From positions 911,998 through 975,997 of the forward strand of contig QDFQ01000001.1 in the NCBI GenBank assembly GCA_003075315.1: 64,000 nt of DNA, given 5' to 3'. The number at the start of each line of letters is the position of its first letter. Within the stretch, counting starts at the first letter, position 1. This document shows positions 1 to 8,094 of this stretch, piece after piece. The DNA comes from Arthrobacter sp. TPD3018 (GTDB taxonomy: Bacteria > Pseudomonadota > Alphaproteobacteria > Sphingomonadales > Sphingomonadaceae). The translations under genes were made by a program, and so were the position numbers. Below the pieces are notes generated by a model that made no database searches, was not told the origin of the DNA, and saw only the letters and a list, made by a program, of their open reading frames with translations.

Positions 1-27
1 CCCCCTCCCCGCGGAGCGGGGAGGACT
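1..27. repeat. dispersed GC-rich repeat, CCTCCCC/GGGGAGG family (partial)
   Basis: CCTCCCC and GGGGAGG arms around a short loop at the window edge. Further members of this family occur near 12270, 14012 and 14430. It sits just past the stop codon of the minus-strand yciB gene and may act as its terminator. Confidence 0.5.
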
Positions 28-31
28 TGAA

Positions 32-712
32 TCACTCGACCGGAATGTCCGTTTCCGGGTTGGCGTCGGTATTCAGCCCGTGCCGCAGCAGCATCGGGAT
101 ATTGGCAAACGCGAACAGCAGGGTCAGCGGAATCGCGCCCCACAGCTTGAACCCGACCCAGAAATCCCAGTTCGTATTCCGCCATACCGCTTCGTTAAGC
201 GCCGCCATCACCACGAAGAACAGCCCCCAGTTGCGCGTCAGCTTGCGCCACCCTTGCGCGGTCAGCCCCGGATAGGCCGTGCCGAGCAGCCCTTCGAGCA
301 GCGGTCGCCCGGTCAGCAGGCCGAAGCCCAGCACGATCGCGAACATCGCATAGACGAAGGTCGGCTTCATCTGGATGAACTTGGGGTCGTGGAACCACAC
401 GGTCAGCCCGCCGAACACGACGACGAACCCGCCGGAAATCCACAGCATCGGCGAGATATGGCCGAGCTTGCGCTTCGACACGATCATCGCCGCGATCGTC
501 GCGAGGACGAAGGCGGTCGTCGCGACGATCACCTTGGCGATCACCAGCGCGCCCGCGCGGTCGAGGTCGGACAGGAATCCGGTGCTCGCCCCGACCAGCC
601 GGATGGCGAGGCTCGCGGGGAACAGGAAATTGACCGCGAAGAACACGAGCAGCGGCCCGTATTCGACGCCCAACCGCACGCCGGGGGAGGATTTCTGGGG
701 CGCGTTGGTCAT
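32..712 (-). CDS. yciB: YciB/IspZ-family inner membrane septation protein
   Basis: 226-residue polytopic membrane protein of the YciB (IspZ, septation protein A) family. These proteins sit in the inner membrane, interact with division and elongation proteins, and affect envelope integrity. Hydrophobic segments alternate with short loops along the whole length. Family-typical features are VEYGPLLVFFAVNFLF near the N terminus, the WFHDPKFIQMKPT segment in the middle and LTRNWGLFFVVMAALNE in the second half. The ATG follows a GC-rich repeat region. It is transcribed in the same direction as ftsY and mtaB, but about 240 bases of repeats lie between, so a shared transcript is uncertain. The family assignment is firm; the precise function in sphingomonads is inferred. 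Confidence 0.9.
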   Translation of the reverse strand: MTNAPQKSSPGVRLGVEYGPLLVFFAVNFLFPASLAIRLVGASTGFLSDLDRAGALVIAKVIVATTAFVLATIAAMIVSKRKLGHISPMLWISGGFVVVFGGLTVWFHDPKFIQMKPTFVYAMFAIVLGFGLLTGRPLLEGLLGTAYPGLTAQGWRKLTRNWGLFFVVMAALNEAVWRNTNWDFWVGFKLWGAIPLTLLFAFANIPMLLRHGLNTDANPETDIPVE

Positions 713-730
713 GCCGCCATCTCCCCGCCC

Positions 731-812
731 GTCACCCCGGCCTTGAGCCGGGGTCCCGCTTGTCCGCGCGGTTGGAAGAAGAAGCGGGACCCCGGCTCAA
801 GGCCGGGGTGAC
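731..812. repeat. inverted repeat pair, GTCACCCCGGCCTTGAGCC family
   Basis: Two perfectly inverted 31-base arms (731-761 and 782-812), bounded by GTCA and TGAC and separated by a 20-base spacer. Members of the same family recur at 4002-4082 and, as a variant single arm, at 59181. It lies between yciB and ftsY. Confidence 0.8.
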
Positions 813-844
813 GGGGTGCAGGGGACTCTCCCCCTTCCACGTTC

Positions 845-938
845 GTCATTCCCGCGAAGGCGGGAATCCAGACGAGCTGGCCTTGCGGCGCCATCGCAGA
901 CGTTCGCCAATCTGGATCCCCGCCTGCGCGGGGATGAC
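845..938. repeat. inverted repeat pair, GTCATTCCCGCG family
   Basis: Imperfectly inverted arms at 845-872 and 911-938 bounded by GTCA and TGAC. The same family occurs at 3867, 23597 and 51179. It ends about 18 bases past the ftsY stop codon, where it could terminate ftsY transcription. Confidence 0.75.
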
Positions 939-956
939 GAAGCATGAGAGGCAACA

Positions 957-1895
957 TCACTTCCGCCCCCCTGCATCGACACCGGCGATGATCCGCGCCA
1001 CCTCGTTCGCATCGAACGGCCGCAGGTCGGTCATCCCTTCGCCCACGCCGATCGCGTGGATCGGCAGGCCGTATTTCTCCGCCGCCGCGACCAGCACGCC
1101 GCCGCGCGCGGTGCCGTCGAGTTTCGTCATCACGAGGCCGGTGACGCCCGCCACCTCCTTGAACACCTCGATTTGCGACAGCGCATTCTGCCCCGTCGTC
1201 GCATCCAGCACGAGCACGACATCGTGCGGGCTGGCCGGGTTGATCCGCCCCAGCACGCGGCGGATCTTGGCAAGCTCGTCCATCAGCTCGCGCTTGTTCT
1301 GCAACCGTCCCGCGGTGTCGACGATCAGCACGTCGATGCCCGTCTCGGTCGCCTTCTTGACGGCATCCCACACCACGCCCGCAGCGTCGCCACCCTCCGG
1401 GCCCGTCACGATCGGCACGCCGACCCGCTCGGCCCAGGTCGCGAGCTGACCGATCGCGGCGGCGCGGAACGTGTCGCCCGCCGCCAGCATCACGCCGTAA
1501 TCCTGCTCCATCAGCAGATGCGCGAGCTTCGCGATCGTCGTCGTCTTGCCCGAACCGTTGACGCCGATCACCAGGATCACCTGTGGCCGCGGGAACGCCT
1601 CGATCTCGATCGGCTTGGCGACCTTGGCGAGAGCCTTCTCCACCTCTTCCGCGACGACCAGGCGGATGCCCAGTTCCTCCATGTTCCGCTCGAACGTGCC
1701 TTCGGCCAGGCGCGCGCGGATCTTGCCCGCGGTATCGGGGCCGAGGTCGGACGCGATCAGCGCTTCCTCCACCTCGTCCAGCGTATCATCGTCCAGCCGC
1801 GCGCCGCCGAGGCCGGCGAGGTTGCCGACCAGCCGGTCGGACGTCTTCTTGAAGCCGCCGAGCAGGCGTTCGTGCCAGGAGGGGGTGGTGCTCAT
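957..1895 (-). CDS. ftsY: signal recognition particle receptor FtsY
   Basis: 312-residue SRP receptor GTPase. FtsY docks the SRP-ribosome complex at the inner membrane and forms a reciprocal GTPase pair with Ffh, whose gene lies 2.3 kb away. The N domain (roughly residues 1-90) is followed by the GTPase domain, with GVNGSGKTTT (P-loop, near residue 112), the DTAGR motif and TKLDGTARGG. The acidic A domain of E. coli FtsY is absent, as in many alphaproteobacteria. The start was set at MSTTPSWHE because the longer reading runs back into mtaB without similarity. Its ATG overlaps the mtaB stop (ATGA), so translation is probably coupled to mtaB. Confidence 0.96.
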   Translation of the reverse strand: MSTTPSWHERLLGGFKKTSDRLVGNLAGLGGARLDDDTLDEVEEALIASDLGPDTAGKIRARLAEGTFERNMEELGIRLVVAEEVEKALAKVAKPIEIEAFPRPQVILVIGVNGSGKTTTIAKLAHLLMEQDYGVMLAAGDTFRAAAIGQLATWAERVGVPIVTGPEGGDAAGVVWDAVKKATETGIDVLIVDTAGRLQNKRELMDELAKIRRVLGRINPASPHDVVLVLDATTGQNALSQIEVFKEVAGVTGLVMTKLDGTARGGVLVAAAEKYGLPIHAIGVGEGMTDLRPFDANEVARIIAGVDAGGRK

Positions 1896-3130
1896 GAAAT
1901 CGTACCTAGCAGATGGGTGTCGGTTGCAGCGGTGATGCGGGCGGAAACGATCGTCCCCGGTTCGGCGGGGGCGTCCAGCAGCACCTCGGCGAAATTGCCG
2001 GCGTGGCCGCGGGTTCCCGGCCGTTCGACCAGCACGTCCTGGACGGTGCCGGCGAGGCTCGCAAGCCACGCCGCCCGGCGCCGCCCGGCGCTCGCGCGCA
2101 GTCGTTCGGCGCGGTCCTTGATCGCAGCGGGCGCGACCTGCGGCATGCGTGCGGCGGGCGTTCCGGCACGCGGGGAATAAGGGAAGATATGGCCATGGAC
2201 GATATCCGCATCGTCGATCAGCGCCAGCGTATCGGCGAACATGCCCTCGTCCTCGGTCGGAAAGCCCGCGATCAGGTCCGCGCCGATTGCGATATCGGGG
2301 CGTGCCGCTTTCAGCCGCGCGACCATATCCACGGACTGGCTCCGCGAATGCCGCCGCTTCATCCGCTTCAAGACCATGTCGCTGCCCGCCTGGAACGACA
2401 GGTGCAGGTGCGGCATCACCCGCGCCTCGCCCGTCACCAGCTCGAACAGGCGATCGTCGATCTCGATCGAATCGAGCGACGACAATCGCAGCCGCCCCAG
2501 CGCCGGCACATGCCGCAGGATACGCTCGACCAGCAGCCCCAGCGTCGGTGCGCCGGGCAGGTCGTGGCCATAGCTCGTCAGGTCGACGCCGGTCAGCACC
2601 ACCTCGTGATGGCCCGCATCGACTAGGCCCGCGATCCGCTCCACCACTGCGCCCGCCGGCACCGACCGGCTGGGACCGCGGCCGAAGGGGATGGCGCAGA
2701 AGGTGCAGCGATGGTCGCAGCCATTCTGCACCTCGACGAACGCGCGCGCATGGCCGGTGAAGCTCGCGGCGAGGTGAGGGGCCGTCTCGCGTAACGCCAT
2801 GATATCGCCGACCACCACCGGCTCGGCGCTTGCCCAGGCGGCGGGGCTCAGCTTCTCGCCATTGCCGATCACCCGGTCCACTTCCGCCATCGCGGCGAAG
2901 CCGTCGGGGTCGATCTGTGCCGCGCAGCCGGTGACGACGATCTGCGCATTCGGCCGCTCGCGCCGCGCCCGCCGCACCGCCTGGCGGCTCGCCTTCACCG
3001 CCGCGTTGGTGACCGCGCAGGAATTGACGACCACGGTATCGCGCCCCGCCAGCAGGGCACGGATCGTTTCGCTCTCGGCGATGTTGAGACGGCAGCCGAG
3101 GGAGATGACCTCTGGCGCGGGAGCAGACAT
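1892..3130 (-). CDS. mtaB: tRNA t6A37 methylthiotransferase MtaB
   Basis: 412-residue radical-SAM methylthiotransferase. MtaB-type enzymes add a methylthio group to N6-threonylcarbamoyladenosine at position 37 of tRNAs. The N-terminal UPF0004 domain shows the three cysteines expected for one iron-sulfur cluster (in SLGCRLN, NSCAVTN and VTGCAAQ). The radical-SAM cluster motif CDHRCTFC follows near residue 145, and a TRAM-like segment lies at the C terminus. Alternatives in the family are MiaB and RimO; the SLGCRLN start and overall length favour MtaB. The start is the ATG at 3130, since the longer open frame upstream is antisense to the DUF924 gene. It is the first gene of an mtaB-ftsY operon. 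Confidence 0.93.
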   Translation of the reverse strand: MSAPAPEVISLGCRLNIAESETIRALLAGRDTVVVNSCAVTNAAVKASRQAVRRARRERPNAQIVVTGCAAQIDPDGFAAMAEVDRVIGNGEKLSPAAWASAEPVVVGDIMALRETAPHLAASFTGHARAFVEVQNGCDHRCTFCAIPFGRGPSRSVPAGAVVERIAGLVDAGHHEVVLTGVDLTSYGHDLPGAPTLGLLVERILRHVPALGRLRLSSLDSIEIDDRLFELVTGEARVMPHLHLSFQAGSDMVLKRMKRRHSRSQSVDMVARLKAARPDIAIGADLIAGFPTEDEGMFADTLALIDDADIVHGHIFPYSPRAGTPAARMPQVAPAAIKDRAERLRASAGRRRAAWLASLAGTVQDVLVERPGTRGHAGNFAEVLLDAPAEPGTIVSARITAATDTHLLGTIS

Positions 3131-3170
3131 GACGCGCGATCTAGTGAGGGACGGCGCCCAAGTCCATGAC

Positions 3171-3704
3171 ATGGCGGCCGCGGTATTGGACTTCTGGTTC
3201 GGCCTGACCCAGGAACAGCATTTCGCCAAGGACGATGGGCTCGACCGGCAGATCGCCGACCGCTTCGGCGCGATGCGCGACGGCGTGCTGCGCGGCGATG
3301 CGGAGGGGTGGCGCGACGATCCTGACGCCTTGCTCGCCGCGATCATCCTGCTCGACCAATTCTCGCGCAACATCCATCGCGATACCGCAGAGGCGTTCGC
3401 GGCGGACGACCTTGCCGTCGAACTGACGCTGGATGCGATCGCCAAGGGCTGGGAAGGGCGTTTCCCCCCGAAGCGGCGCGTGTTCTTGTACATGCCGCTG
3501 ATGCATGCGGAGAATTTGGGGCTCCAGAACCTGTCGGTCGAGAAGTTCGAGGACCTGGGGCTGGCGGAGAACACCGCCTTCGCCAAGGACCATCGCGACG
3601 TCATCGCGCAATACGGCCGCTTCCCCAGCCGCAACGCCGCGCTGGGGCGGGAGTCGACCGAGGCGGAACAGGCGTATCTCGCGCAGCCGGACGCGGGCTG
3701 GTAG
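3171..3704 (+). CDS. DUF924 family protein
   Basis: 177-residue soluble protein of the DUF924 family (PF06041), whose biochemical role is unknown. Recognisable features are VLDFWFG at the N terminus, LLDQFSRNIHR, FLYMPLMHAENL and the C-terminal RFPSRNAALGRES. The family is all-helical and related in fold to tetratricopeptide-like proteins. The start at 3171 places VLDFWFG at residues 5-11 as usual; an in-frame ATG at 3129 would add 14 residues and overlap the divergent mtaB start. It is a single gene, divergent from mtaB, followed by about 540 bases of repeat-rich DNA. Confidence 0.9.
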   Translation: MAAAVLDFWFGLTQEQHFAKDDGLDRQIADRFGAMRDGVLRGDAEGWRDDPDALLAAIILLDQFSRNIHRDTAEAFAADDLAVELTLDAIAKGWEGRFPPKRRVFLYMPLMHAENLGLQNLSVEKFEDLGLAENTAFAKDHRDVIAQYGRFPSRNAALGRESTEAEQAYLAQPDAGW

Positions 3705-3732
3705 GTTCTCGTTCGTCACCGGTCCCTCATTC

Positions 3733-3834
3733 GTCATCCCGGCGCACGCCGGGATCCATGGTAGCGACGCATTCCGAGCGGGTGCGCGACGCGGCCTCGT
3801 CGTGTCCATGGATCCCGGCATGCGCCGGGATGAC
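3733..3834. repeat. inverted repeat pair, GTCATCCCGGCGCACGCC family
   Basis: Arms near 3733-3760 and 3807-3834 are imperfect inverted copies bounded by GTCA and TGAC. It is the first of three consecutive repeat units in the gap between the DUF924 gene and ffh. Confidence 0.75.
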
Positions 3835-3866
3835 GAGGGGGTAGGGCACGCCCCCCAAAAAAGCCC

Positions 3867-3960
3867 GTCATTCCCGCGCAGGCGGGAATCCAGACTGGCT
3901 GGCCTCGCGCTTCTATCGCTGACGGCATAGGTTATGGATTCCCGCCTACGCGGGAATGAC
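3867..3960. repeat. inverted repeat pair, GTCATTCCCGCG family
   Basis: Second of three tandem repeat units before ffh, with inverted arms carrying CCCGCGCAGGCGGGAATCC and its near complement. Same family as 845, 23597 and 51179. Confidence 0.8.
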
Positions 3961-4001
3961 GTGTATCGGGGCGCGCGCGGACCCCGCCACACCCAACCCC
4001 C

Positions 4002-4082
4002 GTCACCCCGGCCTTGAGCCGGGGTCCCGCTTCGTCTCCACGGTCGGCAAATAGCGGGACCCCGGATCAAGTCCGGGGTGAC
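4002..4082. repeat. inverted repeat pair, GTCACCCCGGCCTTGAGCC family
   Basis: Third of three tandem repeat units before ffh. The left arm matches the arm at 731 closely; the right arm carries a few substitutions. Spacer about 20 bases, as at 731. Confidence 0.8.
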
Positions 4083-4180
4083 GAAGGGCAGGCTCTTGCC
4101 ACCTCTACCACTTTCCACTAAGCACCCACCCACGTTCCACCACGGAATGCGATTGATGGAGCGCCTACGGGTGCACGCTG

Positions 4181-4211
4181 GCCGGCGAGGTTTCGCCCGC
4201 CGGCGTCTTTT
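4181..4211 (+). terminator. terminator-like hairpin upstream of ffh
   Basis: GCCGGCG (4181-4187) pairs with CGCCGGC (4198-4204), with two extra G-C pairs inside and a TTTCG loop, followed by GTCTTTT. It stands 32 bases before the ffh start and nearly 500 bases past the DUF924 stop, so it may attenuate ffh or end a short unannotated transcript. Confidence 0.4.
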
Positions 4212-4242
4212 GCGTTGTGTGGTATGATGAGGATTTGAGGCG

Positions 4243-5739
4243 ATGTTCGACAGTCTGAGCGACCGGCTTGGCGGCGTATTCGACCGCCTCCGCGGCCGTG
4301 GCGCGCTGACCGAGGCCGATGTGCGGACCGCGATGCGCGAAGTGCGCGTCGCGCTGCTCGAGGCCGACGTCGCGCTGCCGGTCGCCCGCCAGTTCGTTGA
4401 CAAGGTTACCGAGGAAGCGGTCGGCCAGAACGTCCTGCGCTCGGTCACGCCGGGGCAGCAGGTCGTCAAGATCGTCAACGACGCGCTGGTCGAGATGCTT
4501 GGCGCGGACGAGAGCGAGCTGAACCTGTCGGTCACGCCGCCCGCGGTCGTGATGATGGTCGGTCTGCAGGGATCGGGTAAGACCACCAGCACCGCCAAGA
4601 TCGCCAAGCGACTGTCGGGCCGCGACCGCAAGAAGGTGCTGATGGCGTCGCTCGACGTCAATCGCCCGGCGGCGCAGGAACAGCTCGCGACGCTGGGCAA
4701 GCAGATCGACGTCGCGACGCTGCCGATCGTCGCCGGCCAGCAGCCGGTCGACATCGCCCGCCGCGCACTCCAGTCGGCGAAGCTCCAGGGCTTCGACGTG
4801 CTGATGCTCGACACCGCCGGCCGTCTGCACGTCGATCAGGCGCTGATGGACGAGATGAAGGCGGTCGCCGACATCGCGACCCCGCAGGAAATCCTGCTCG
4901 TCGTCGACAGTCTGACCGGCCAGGACGCGGTCAACGTCGCGACCAACTTCTCCGAACAGGTGCCGCTGACCGGCGTCGTGCTGACCCGCATGGACGGCGA
5001 TGCGCGCGGCGGTGCGGCGCTGTCGATGCGCGCCGTCACCGGCAAGCCGATCAAGTTCGCCGGCACCGGCGAAAAGATGGACGCGCTGGAGGCCTTCCAC
5101 CCGAGCCGCGTCGCCGGTCGCATCCTCGGCATGGGCGACGTCGTCAGCCTCGTCGAGCGCGCCGCGGAATCGATCCAGCAGGAAGACGCCGAGCGGATGA
5201 CCGCACGGCTGGCCAAGGGTCAGTTCGACATGAACGACCTGCGCGGCCAGCTGGCGCAGATGCGCCGCATGGGCGGCCTCGGCGCGCTCGCCGGCATGAT
5301 GCCGGGCATGAAAAAGGCACAGGGCGCGCTCGCGCAGGCGGGTGGCGACAAGGTACTCATCCACATGGACGCGATGATCGGGTCGATGACCGTGAAGGAG
5401 CGCTCCAAGCCCGAACTGATCAACGCCAAGCGCAAGATCCGCATTGCCAAGGGCTCGGGCACGACGGTGCAGGAGGTGAACAAGCTCCTGAAGATGCACC
5501 AGGAAATGTCCACCGCCATGAAGAAGATCAAGAAGATGGGCGGGCTGAAGGGCATGATGGCGATGCTCGGCAAGGGCGGCATGGGCGGCCTCGGCAACGC
5601 GCTCGGCGGCGCCGGCCTCGGCGAGATGATGGACAAGGCGGGCGGGGGGCTCCCCAAGGGCCTTCCCGGCCTCGGCGGCGGTCAGGACGGCATGCCCAAG
5701 CTGCCCCCCGGCTTCGAGAATCTTTTGAAGAAGAAGTAA
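4243..5739 (+). CDS. ffh: signal recognition particle protein Ffh
   Basis: 498-residue SRP54 homologue. It binds 4.5S RNA and hydrophobic signal sequences on nascent chains and delivers them to FtsY. The N domain starts at MFDSLSDRL; the G domain shows [15 protein letters not shown] (near residue 105), DTAGRLHVD and [10 protein letters not shown]. The M domain (from about residue 300) is rich in methionine, with MMPGMKK and [18 protein letters not shown] segments and a glycine-rich tail. The C-terminal extension after the RNA-binding region is longer than in E. coli Ffh (453 residues). It opens the ffh-rpsP-rimM gene order common in alphaproteobacteria. Confidence 0.97.
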   Translation: MFDSLSDRLGGVFDRLRGRGALTEADVRTAMREVRVALLEADVALPVARQFVDKVTEEAVGQNVLRSVTPGQQVVKIVNDALVEMLGADESELNLSVTPPAVVMMVGLQGSGKTTSTAKIAKRLSGRDRKKVLMASLDVNRPAAQEQLATLGKQIDVATLPIVAGQQPVDIARRALQSAKLQGFDVLMLDTAGRLHVDQALMDEMKAVADIATPQEILLVVDSLTGQDAVNVATNFSEQVPLTGVVLTRMDGDARGGAALSMRAVTGKPIKFAGTGEKMDALEAFHPSRVAGRILGMGDVVSLVERAAESIQQEDAERMTARLAKGQFDMNDLRGQLAQMRRMGGLGALAGMMPGMKKAQGALAQAGGDKVLIHMDAMIGSMTVKERSKPELINAKRKIRIAKGSGTTVQEVNKLLKMHQEMSTAMKKIKKMGGLKGMMAMLGKGGMGGLGNALGGAGLGEMMDKAGGGLPKGLPGLGGGQDGMPKLPPGFENLLKKK

Positions 5740-5754
5740 CCCACGCCCCAAACC

Positions 5755-5831
5755 GTCATCCCAGCGAAGGCTGGGATCTCCCGGAAAGGGCGAAACACCA
5801 ACCAAAAGACCCCAGCCTTCGCTGGGGTGAC
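5755..5831. repeat. inverted repeat pair, CCCAGCGAAGGCTGGGA family
   Basis: Inverted arms bounded by GTCA and TGAC around a spacer, lying between ffh and rpsP and ending 24 bases before the rpsP start. Further copies are at 26908 and 44092. Confidence 0.8.
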
Positions 5832-5855
5832 GACAAGAAGGCAAGGACAACTACA

Positions 5856-6269
5856 ATGGCACTCAGCATTCGTCTGTCGCGTGGCGGCTCCAAGAAGCGC
5901 CCCTACTACCGCATCGTCGTTGCCGATGCGCGCAGCCCCCGCGACGGCAAGTTCATCGAGAAGATCGGCAACTACAACCCGCTGCTCGCCAAGGACGCCG
6001 AGAACCGCGTCGTGCTCGACGCCGATCGCGCCAAGTACTGGCTGTCGAACGGTGCGCAGCCGACCGACCGCGTCGCGCGCTTCCTCGACCAGGCCGGTGT
6101 GCGTGAGCGCGCCGCCCGTTCGAACCCGAACAAGGGCAAGCCGGGCGAAAAGGCCACCGAGCGCGCCGAAGAGCGTGCCGAGAAGCTTAAGGCGCAGGAA
6201 GAAGCGGCCGCCGCCGCTGCTGCCGCCCCGGCGGAAGAGGCTCCGGCCGAAGAGACCACCGAAGCCTAA
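5856..6269 (+). CDS. rpsP: 30S ribosomal protein S16
   Basis: 137-residue S16. The conserved N-terminal part begins [19 protein letters not shown] and includes [11 protein letters not shown]; these bind 16S rRNA in the 30S body. The last 50 or so residues are a charged, alanine-rich extension (lysine and glutamate, then an eight-alanine run and an acidic end) that E. coli S16 (82 residues) lacks. Extensions of this kind are common in alphaproteobacteria. It is first in the rpsP-rimM unit; the stop codon is followed within 15 bases by a 48-base hairpin. Confidence 0.97.
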   Translation: MALSIRLSRGGSKKRPYYRIVVADARSPRDGKFIEKIGNYNPLLAKDAENRVVLDADRAKYWLSNGAQPTDRVARFLDQAGVRERAARSNPNKGKPGEKATERAEERAEKLKAQEEAAAAAAAAPAEEAPAEETTEA

Positions 6270-6282
6270 GCATCGATACCGA

Positions 6283-6330
6283 CCATGGTGCGTTGAGCCC
6301 CTCCTACCCGAGGAGGTTCACGCACCATGG
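6283..6330 (+). promoter_or_regulatory. hairpin masking the SD and start codon of the small frame before rimM
   Basis: CCATGGTGCGT (6283-6293) is perfectly complementary to ACGCACCATGG (6320-6330), and CCTCC (6300-6304) to GGAGG (6312-6316). The folded mRNA buries the strong Shine-Dalgarno sequence AGGAGG (6311-6316) and the ATG at 6327. It lies between rpsP and rimM, where unequal expression of neighbouring genes is expected, so it may be a translational switch, a partial terminator or an RNA-processing site. The structure is seen directly; the role is inferred. Confidence 0.65.
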
Positions 6331-6479
6331 CCATCGATCCCGATCCCCGCACCGCCCCCGACGAGACGTTCGAGGACGCTGCGGCTGACGCGCCCAATCA
6401 GGGCGTATCCTCCACCGATCCCGCCGAAGGGGATGACGATGCCCCAGCAGGAACCGACGGATCGCCCGACCAGGCCTGA
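6327..6479 (+). CDS. small acidic protein between rpsP and rimM (50 residues)
   Basis: Complete 50-codon frame from ATG to TGA with a near-perfect Shine-Dalgarno sequence (AGGAGG, ten bases before the ATG). The product is strongly acidic: the ending DDDAPAGTDGSPDQA and the motif PDETFEDAAADAP carry many Asp and Glu and no Lys, with one Arg. It has no membrane segment or cysteine and looks disordered. Its last 41 bases overlap the start of rimM in another frame, so ribosomes finishing here would unwind the rimM start. The start is sealed in a hairpin. I do not recognise a family; it could be a leader peptide whose translation, not product, matters. Confidence 0.55.
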   Translation: MAIDPDPRTAPDETFEDAAADAPNQGVSSTDPAEGDDDAPAGTDGSPDQA

Positions 6480-6960
6480 CGCGCCGGGTGCCGATGCACC
6501 CGTGACCTTGGCCGTGGTGATTGGCGCACACGGCATCCACGGCCAGGTCCGCCTGAAGGTCTTCGCCGACGATATCGGCGCCTATAAGAGCTTCAACGAC
6601 GGCGCGCTGACGCTGAAATCCGCGCAGCCCGGTGGCAACGGCACGATCGCGCGCTTCGCCGAAATCCCCGACCGCACCGCCGCCGAGGCGATGCGCGGCA
6701 CCGAACTCACCGTTCCCCGCTCGGCGCTGCCGCCGCTAGGTGAGGGCGAATATTACCACGCCGATCTCATCGGCCTGCCCGCCGTGTCCACGACGGGCGA
6801 AGACCTCGGCCGCGTCGTGCTCGTCGAGAATTTCGGCGCCGGCGACGTGCTGGAAATCGAACGCGCCAACGGCAAGCGCTTCATGATCCCCATGAACGCC
6901 GACGCGGTGCCGGAGTGGACTCACGACACGCTGACGGTGAACGCCGACTTCGTGGAATAA
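6439..6960 (+). CDS. rimM: ribosome maturation factor RimM
   Basis: 173-residue 16S rRNA processing factor that binds S19 and aids assembly of the 30S head. The N-terminal barrel shows VVIGAHGIHGQVRLKVF and the C-terminal PRC-barrel shows EYYHADLIGLPAV and FMIPMNADAVPEW. The ATG at 6439 is preceded by GAAGGGG at good spacing; an ATG two codons upstream (6433) is also in frame. The first 14 codons overlap the preceding small frame. In most relatives trmD follows directly; here 1.8 kb of repeat DNA, a reverse-strand oxidoreductase and vapBC intervene. Confidence 0.95.
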   Translation: MPQQEPTDRPTRPDAPGADAPVTLAVVIGAHGIHGQVRLKVFADDIGAYKSFNDGALTLKSAQPGGNGTIARFAEIPDRTAAEAMRGTELTVPRSALPPLGEGEYYHADLIGLPAVSTTGEDLGRVVLVENFGAGDVLEIERANGKRFMIPMNADAVPEWTHDTLTVNADFVE

Positions 6961-6981
6961 GCGACCGTTCCCAAACCCGCC

Positions 6982-7086
6982 GTCACCCCGGACTCGGTCC
7001 GGGGTCCACTCCGCGGCGAGGGGGACGGCCAGAGGCTTGATCGTTCCCCCGCGGAACAGACGGCCCCGAACCAAGTCCGGGGTGAC
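6982..7086. repeat. inverted repeat pair, GTCACCCCGGACTCGGTCC family
   Basis: Arms bounded by GTCA and TGAC directly after rimM; a second member is at 61594. It lies between the convergent ends of rimM and the oxidoreductase gene and could terminate both. Confidence 0.75.
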
Positions 7087-7114
7087 GGGGTGGGGGTGGA
7101 AGCCGCGCCTCACC

Positions 7115-8062
7115 TCATCGCCACAAGCGCCCACGCTCCGCCAGCATGTTGCGGATCGTCGTCGCCGCCACGCCTGCTTCGCCCATCGCATGGCTGATCT
7201 GGTCCAGTCCCTTCACCACGTCGCCCGCCGCGAATAGCCCGGGCACGCTGGTGCGCTGGTGGTCGTCTACCTCCAGGCACCCTTCGTCACTCGCCCGCGC
7301 CCCCGCCGCAACCGCCAGATGCGACCGAATTCGCGATCCTAGCGCCGGATAGACGCTGTCGAACGCCATCCGCCCGCCCGCGGTATCCAGCGCGATCCGA
7401 TCGCCGTCGATCGCCCAGCCGCCGCACGGGCCGTCGACGCGCGCGATACCCGCCTCGTCCAGCTTGGCCGCGCAGGCCGCGTCCAGCGCATGCTCCGCCT
7501 CGGGCGCGATCAGCGTTACGTCGCGCGTATAGCCGCGTAGGAACAGCGCCTCGCGCATGCCATGGTCGCCGGTGCCGATCACGCCGACGCGCGTGTCGGT
7601 CACCTCATACCCGTCGCAGATGGGGCAATAGCGGATCAGCCCGCGTTCCAGCGCCGGGTCATGCACCTCGGGCAGGATGTTGGGCCGGTGGTTCACCACG
7701 CCCGTCGCCAGCAGCACGGTGCGCGCGCGAAAGTCGCCATCGTCGGTGACGATGCGGAAATCGTCGCCCTCCGGCTGGACTGCGGTGACCTTCTTGTCCT
7801 CGCGATGCGCGCCGTATGTCTCGGCCTGCTCCCGCATCAGCCGCAACAGCTCCTTGCCCGCGATCCCTTCCGGATAGCCGGCATGGTTACGCGTGCACGG
7901 GATCATCGCCGCGCGGCTCGATCCGCTGTCGAACAACCGGATGGAAAGGTGAAACCGCGCCAGATAGATCGCCGCGGTCAGCCCCGCCGGGCCCGCGCCG
8001 ATGATGATGCAATCGTCCAAGCCGTCGTCCCCTGAGCCGTCGCCTTGCCCCGCGTCCGTCAT
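7115..8062 (-). CDS. thioredoxin-reductase-like NAD(P)/FAD-dependent oxidoreductase
   Basis: 315-residue two-dinucleotide-binding flavoprotein. The FAD site is GAGPAGLTAAIYLARF near residue 22, the NAD(P) site is GVIGTGDHGM, and the C-terminal FAD motif is GLFAAGDVVKG. Between them lies a CPIC pair (RYCPICDGYEV) at the place of the CATC redox centre of thioredoxin reductase, so dithiol chemistry is plausible but the protein partner is unknown. It is close to TrxB in size but divergent, so I do not call it trxB. It is on the opposite strand to the surrounding ribosomal operon and diverges from vapB with a 32-base gap, which suggests insertion into an older rimM-trmD neighbourhood. Confidence 0.85.
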   Translation of the reverse strand: MTDAGQGDGSGDDGLDDCIIIGAGPAGLTAAIYLARFHLSIRLFDSGSSRAAMIPCTRNHAGYPEGIAGKELLRLMREQAETYGAHREDKKVTAVQPEGDDFRIVTDDGDFRARTVLLATGVVNHRPNILPEVHDPALERGLIRYCPICDGYEVTDTRVGVIGTGDHGMREALFLRGYTRDVTLIAPEAEHALDAACAAKLDEAGIARVDGPCGGWAIDGDRIALDTAGGRMAFDSVYPALGSRIRSHLAVAAGARASDEGCLEVDDHQRTSVPGLFAAGDVVKGLDQISHAMGEAGVAATTIRNMLAERGRLWR

Positions 8063-8083
8063 GTATATACATTCCGTCTATAC
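8063..8083. promoter_or_regulatory. candidate vapBC operator
   Basis: The 8-base palindrome GTATATAC (8063-8070) and an inverted GTATA/TATAC pair (8063-8067 and 8079-8083) occupy the 32-base gap between the divergent oxidoreductase and vapB genes. VapB-VapC complexes usually repress their own promoter at such AT-rich inverted repeats. The role is inferred. Confidence 0.45.
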
Positions 8084-8094
8084 GGAGGCATGGC

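Noticed and set aside
4165..5850. 561-residue reverse-strand frame opposite ffh
   Set aside because: Antisense shadow of a high-GC gene: composition is Arg/Ala/His-rich with no motif, and the plus-strand gene is a textbook Ffh.
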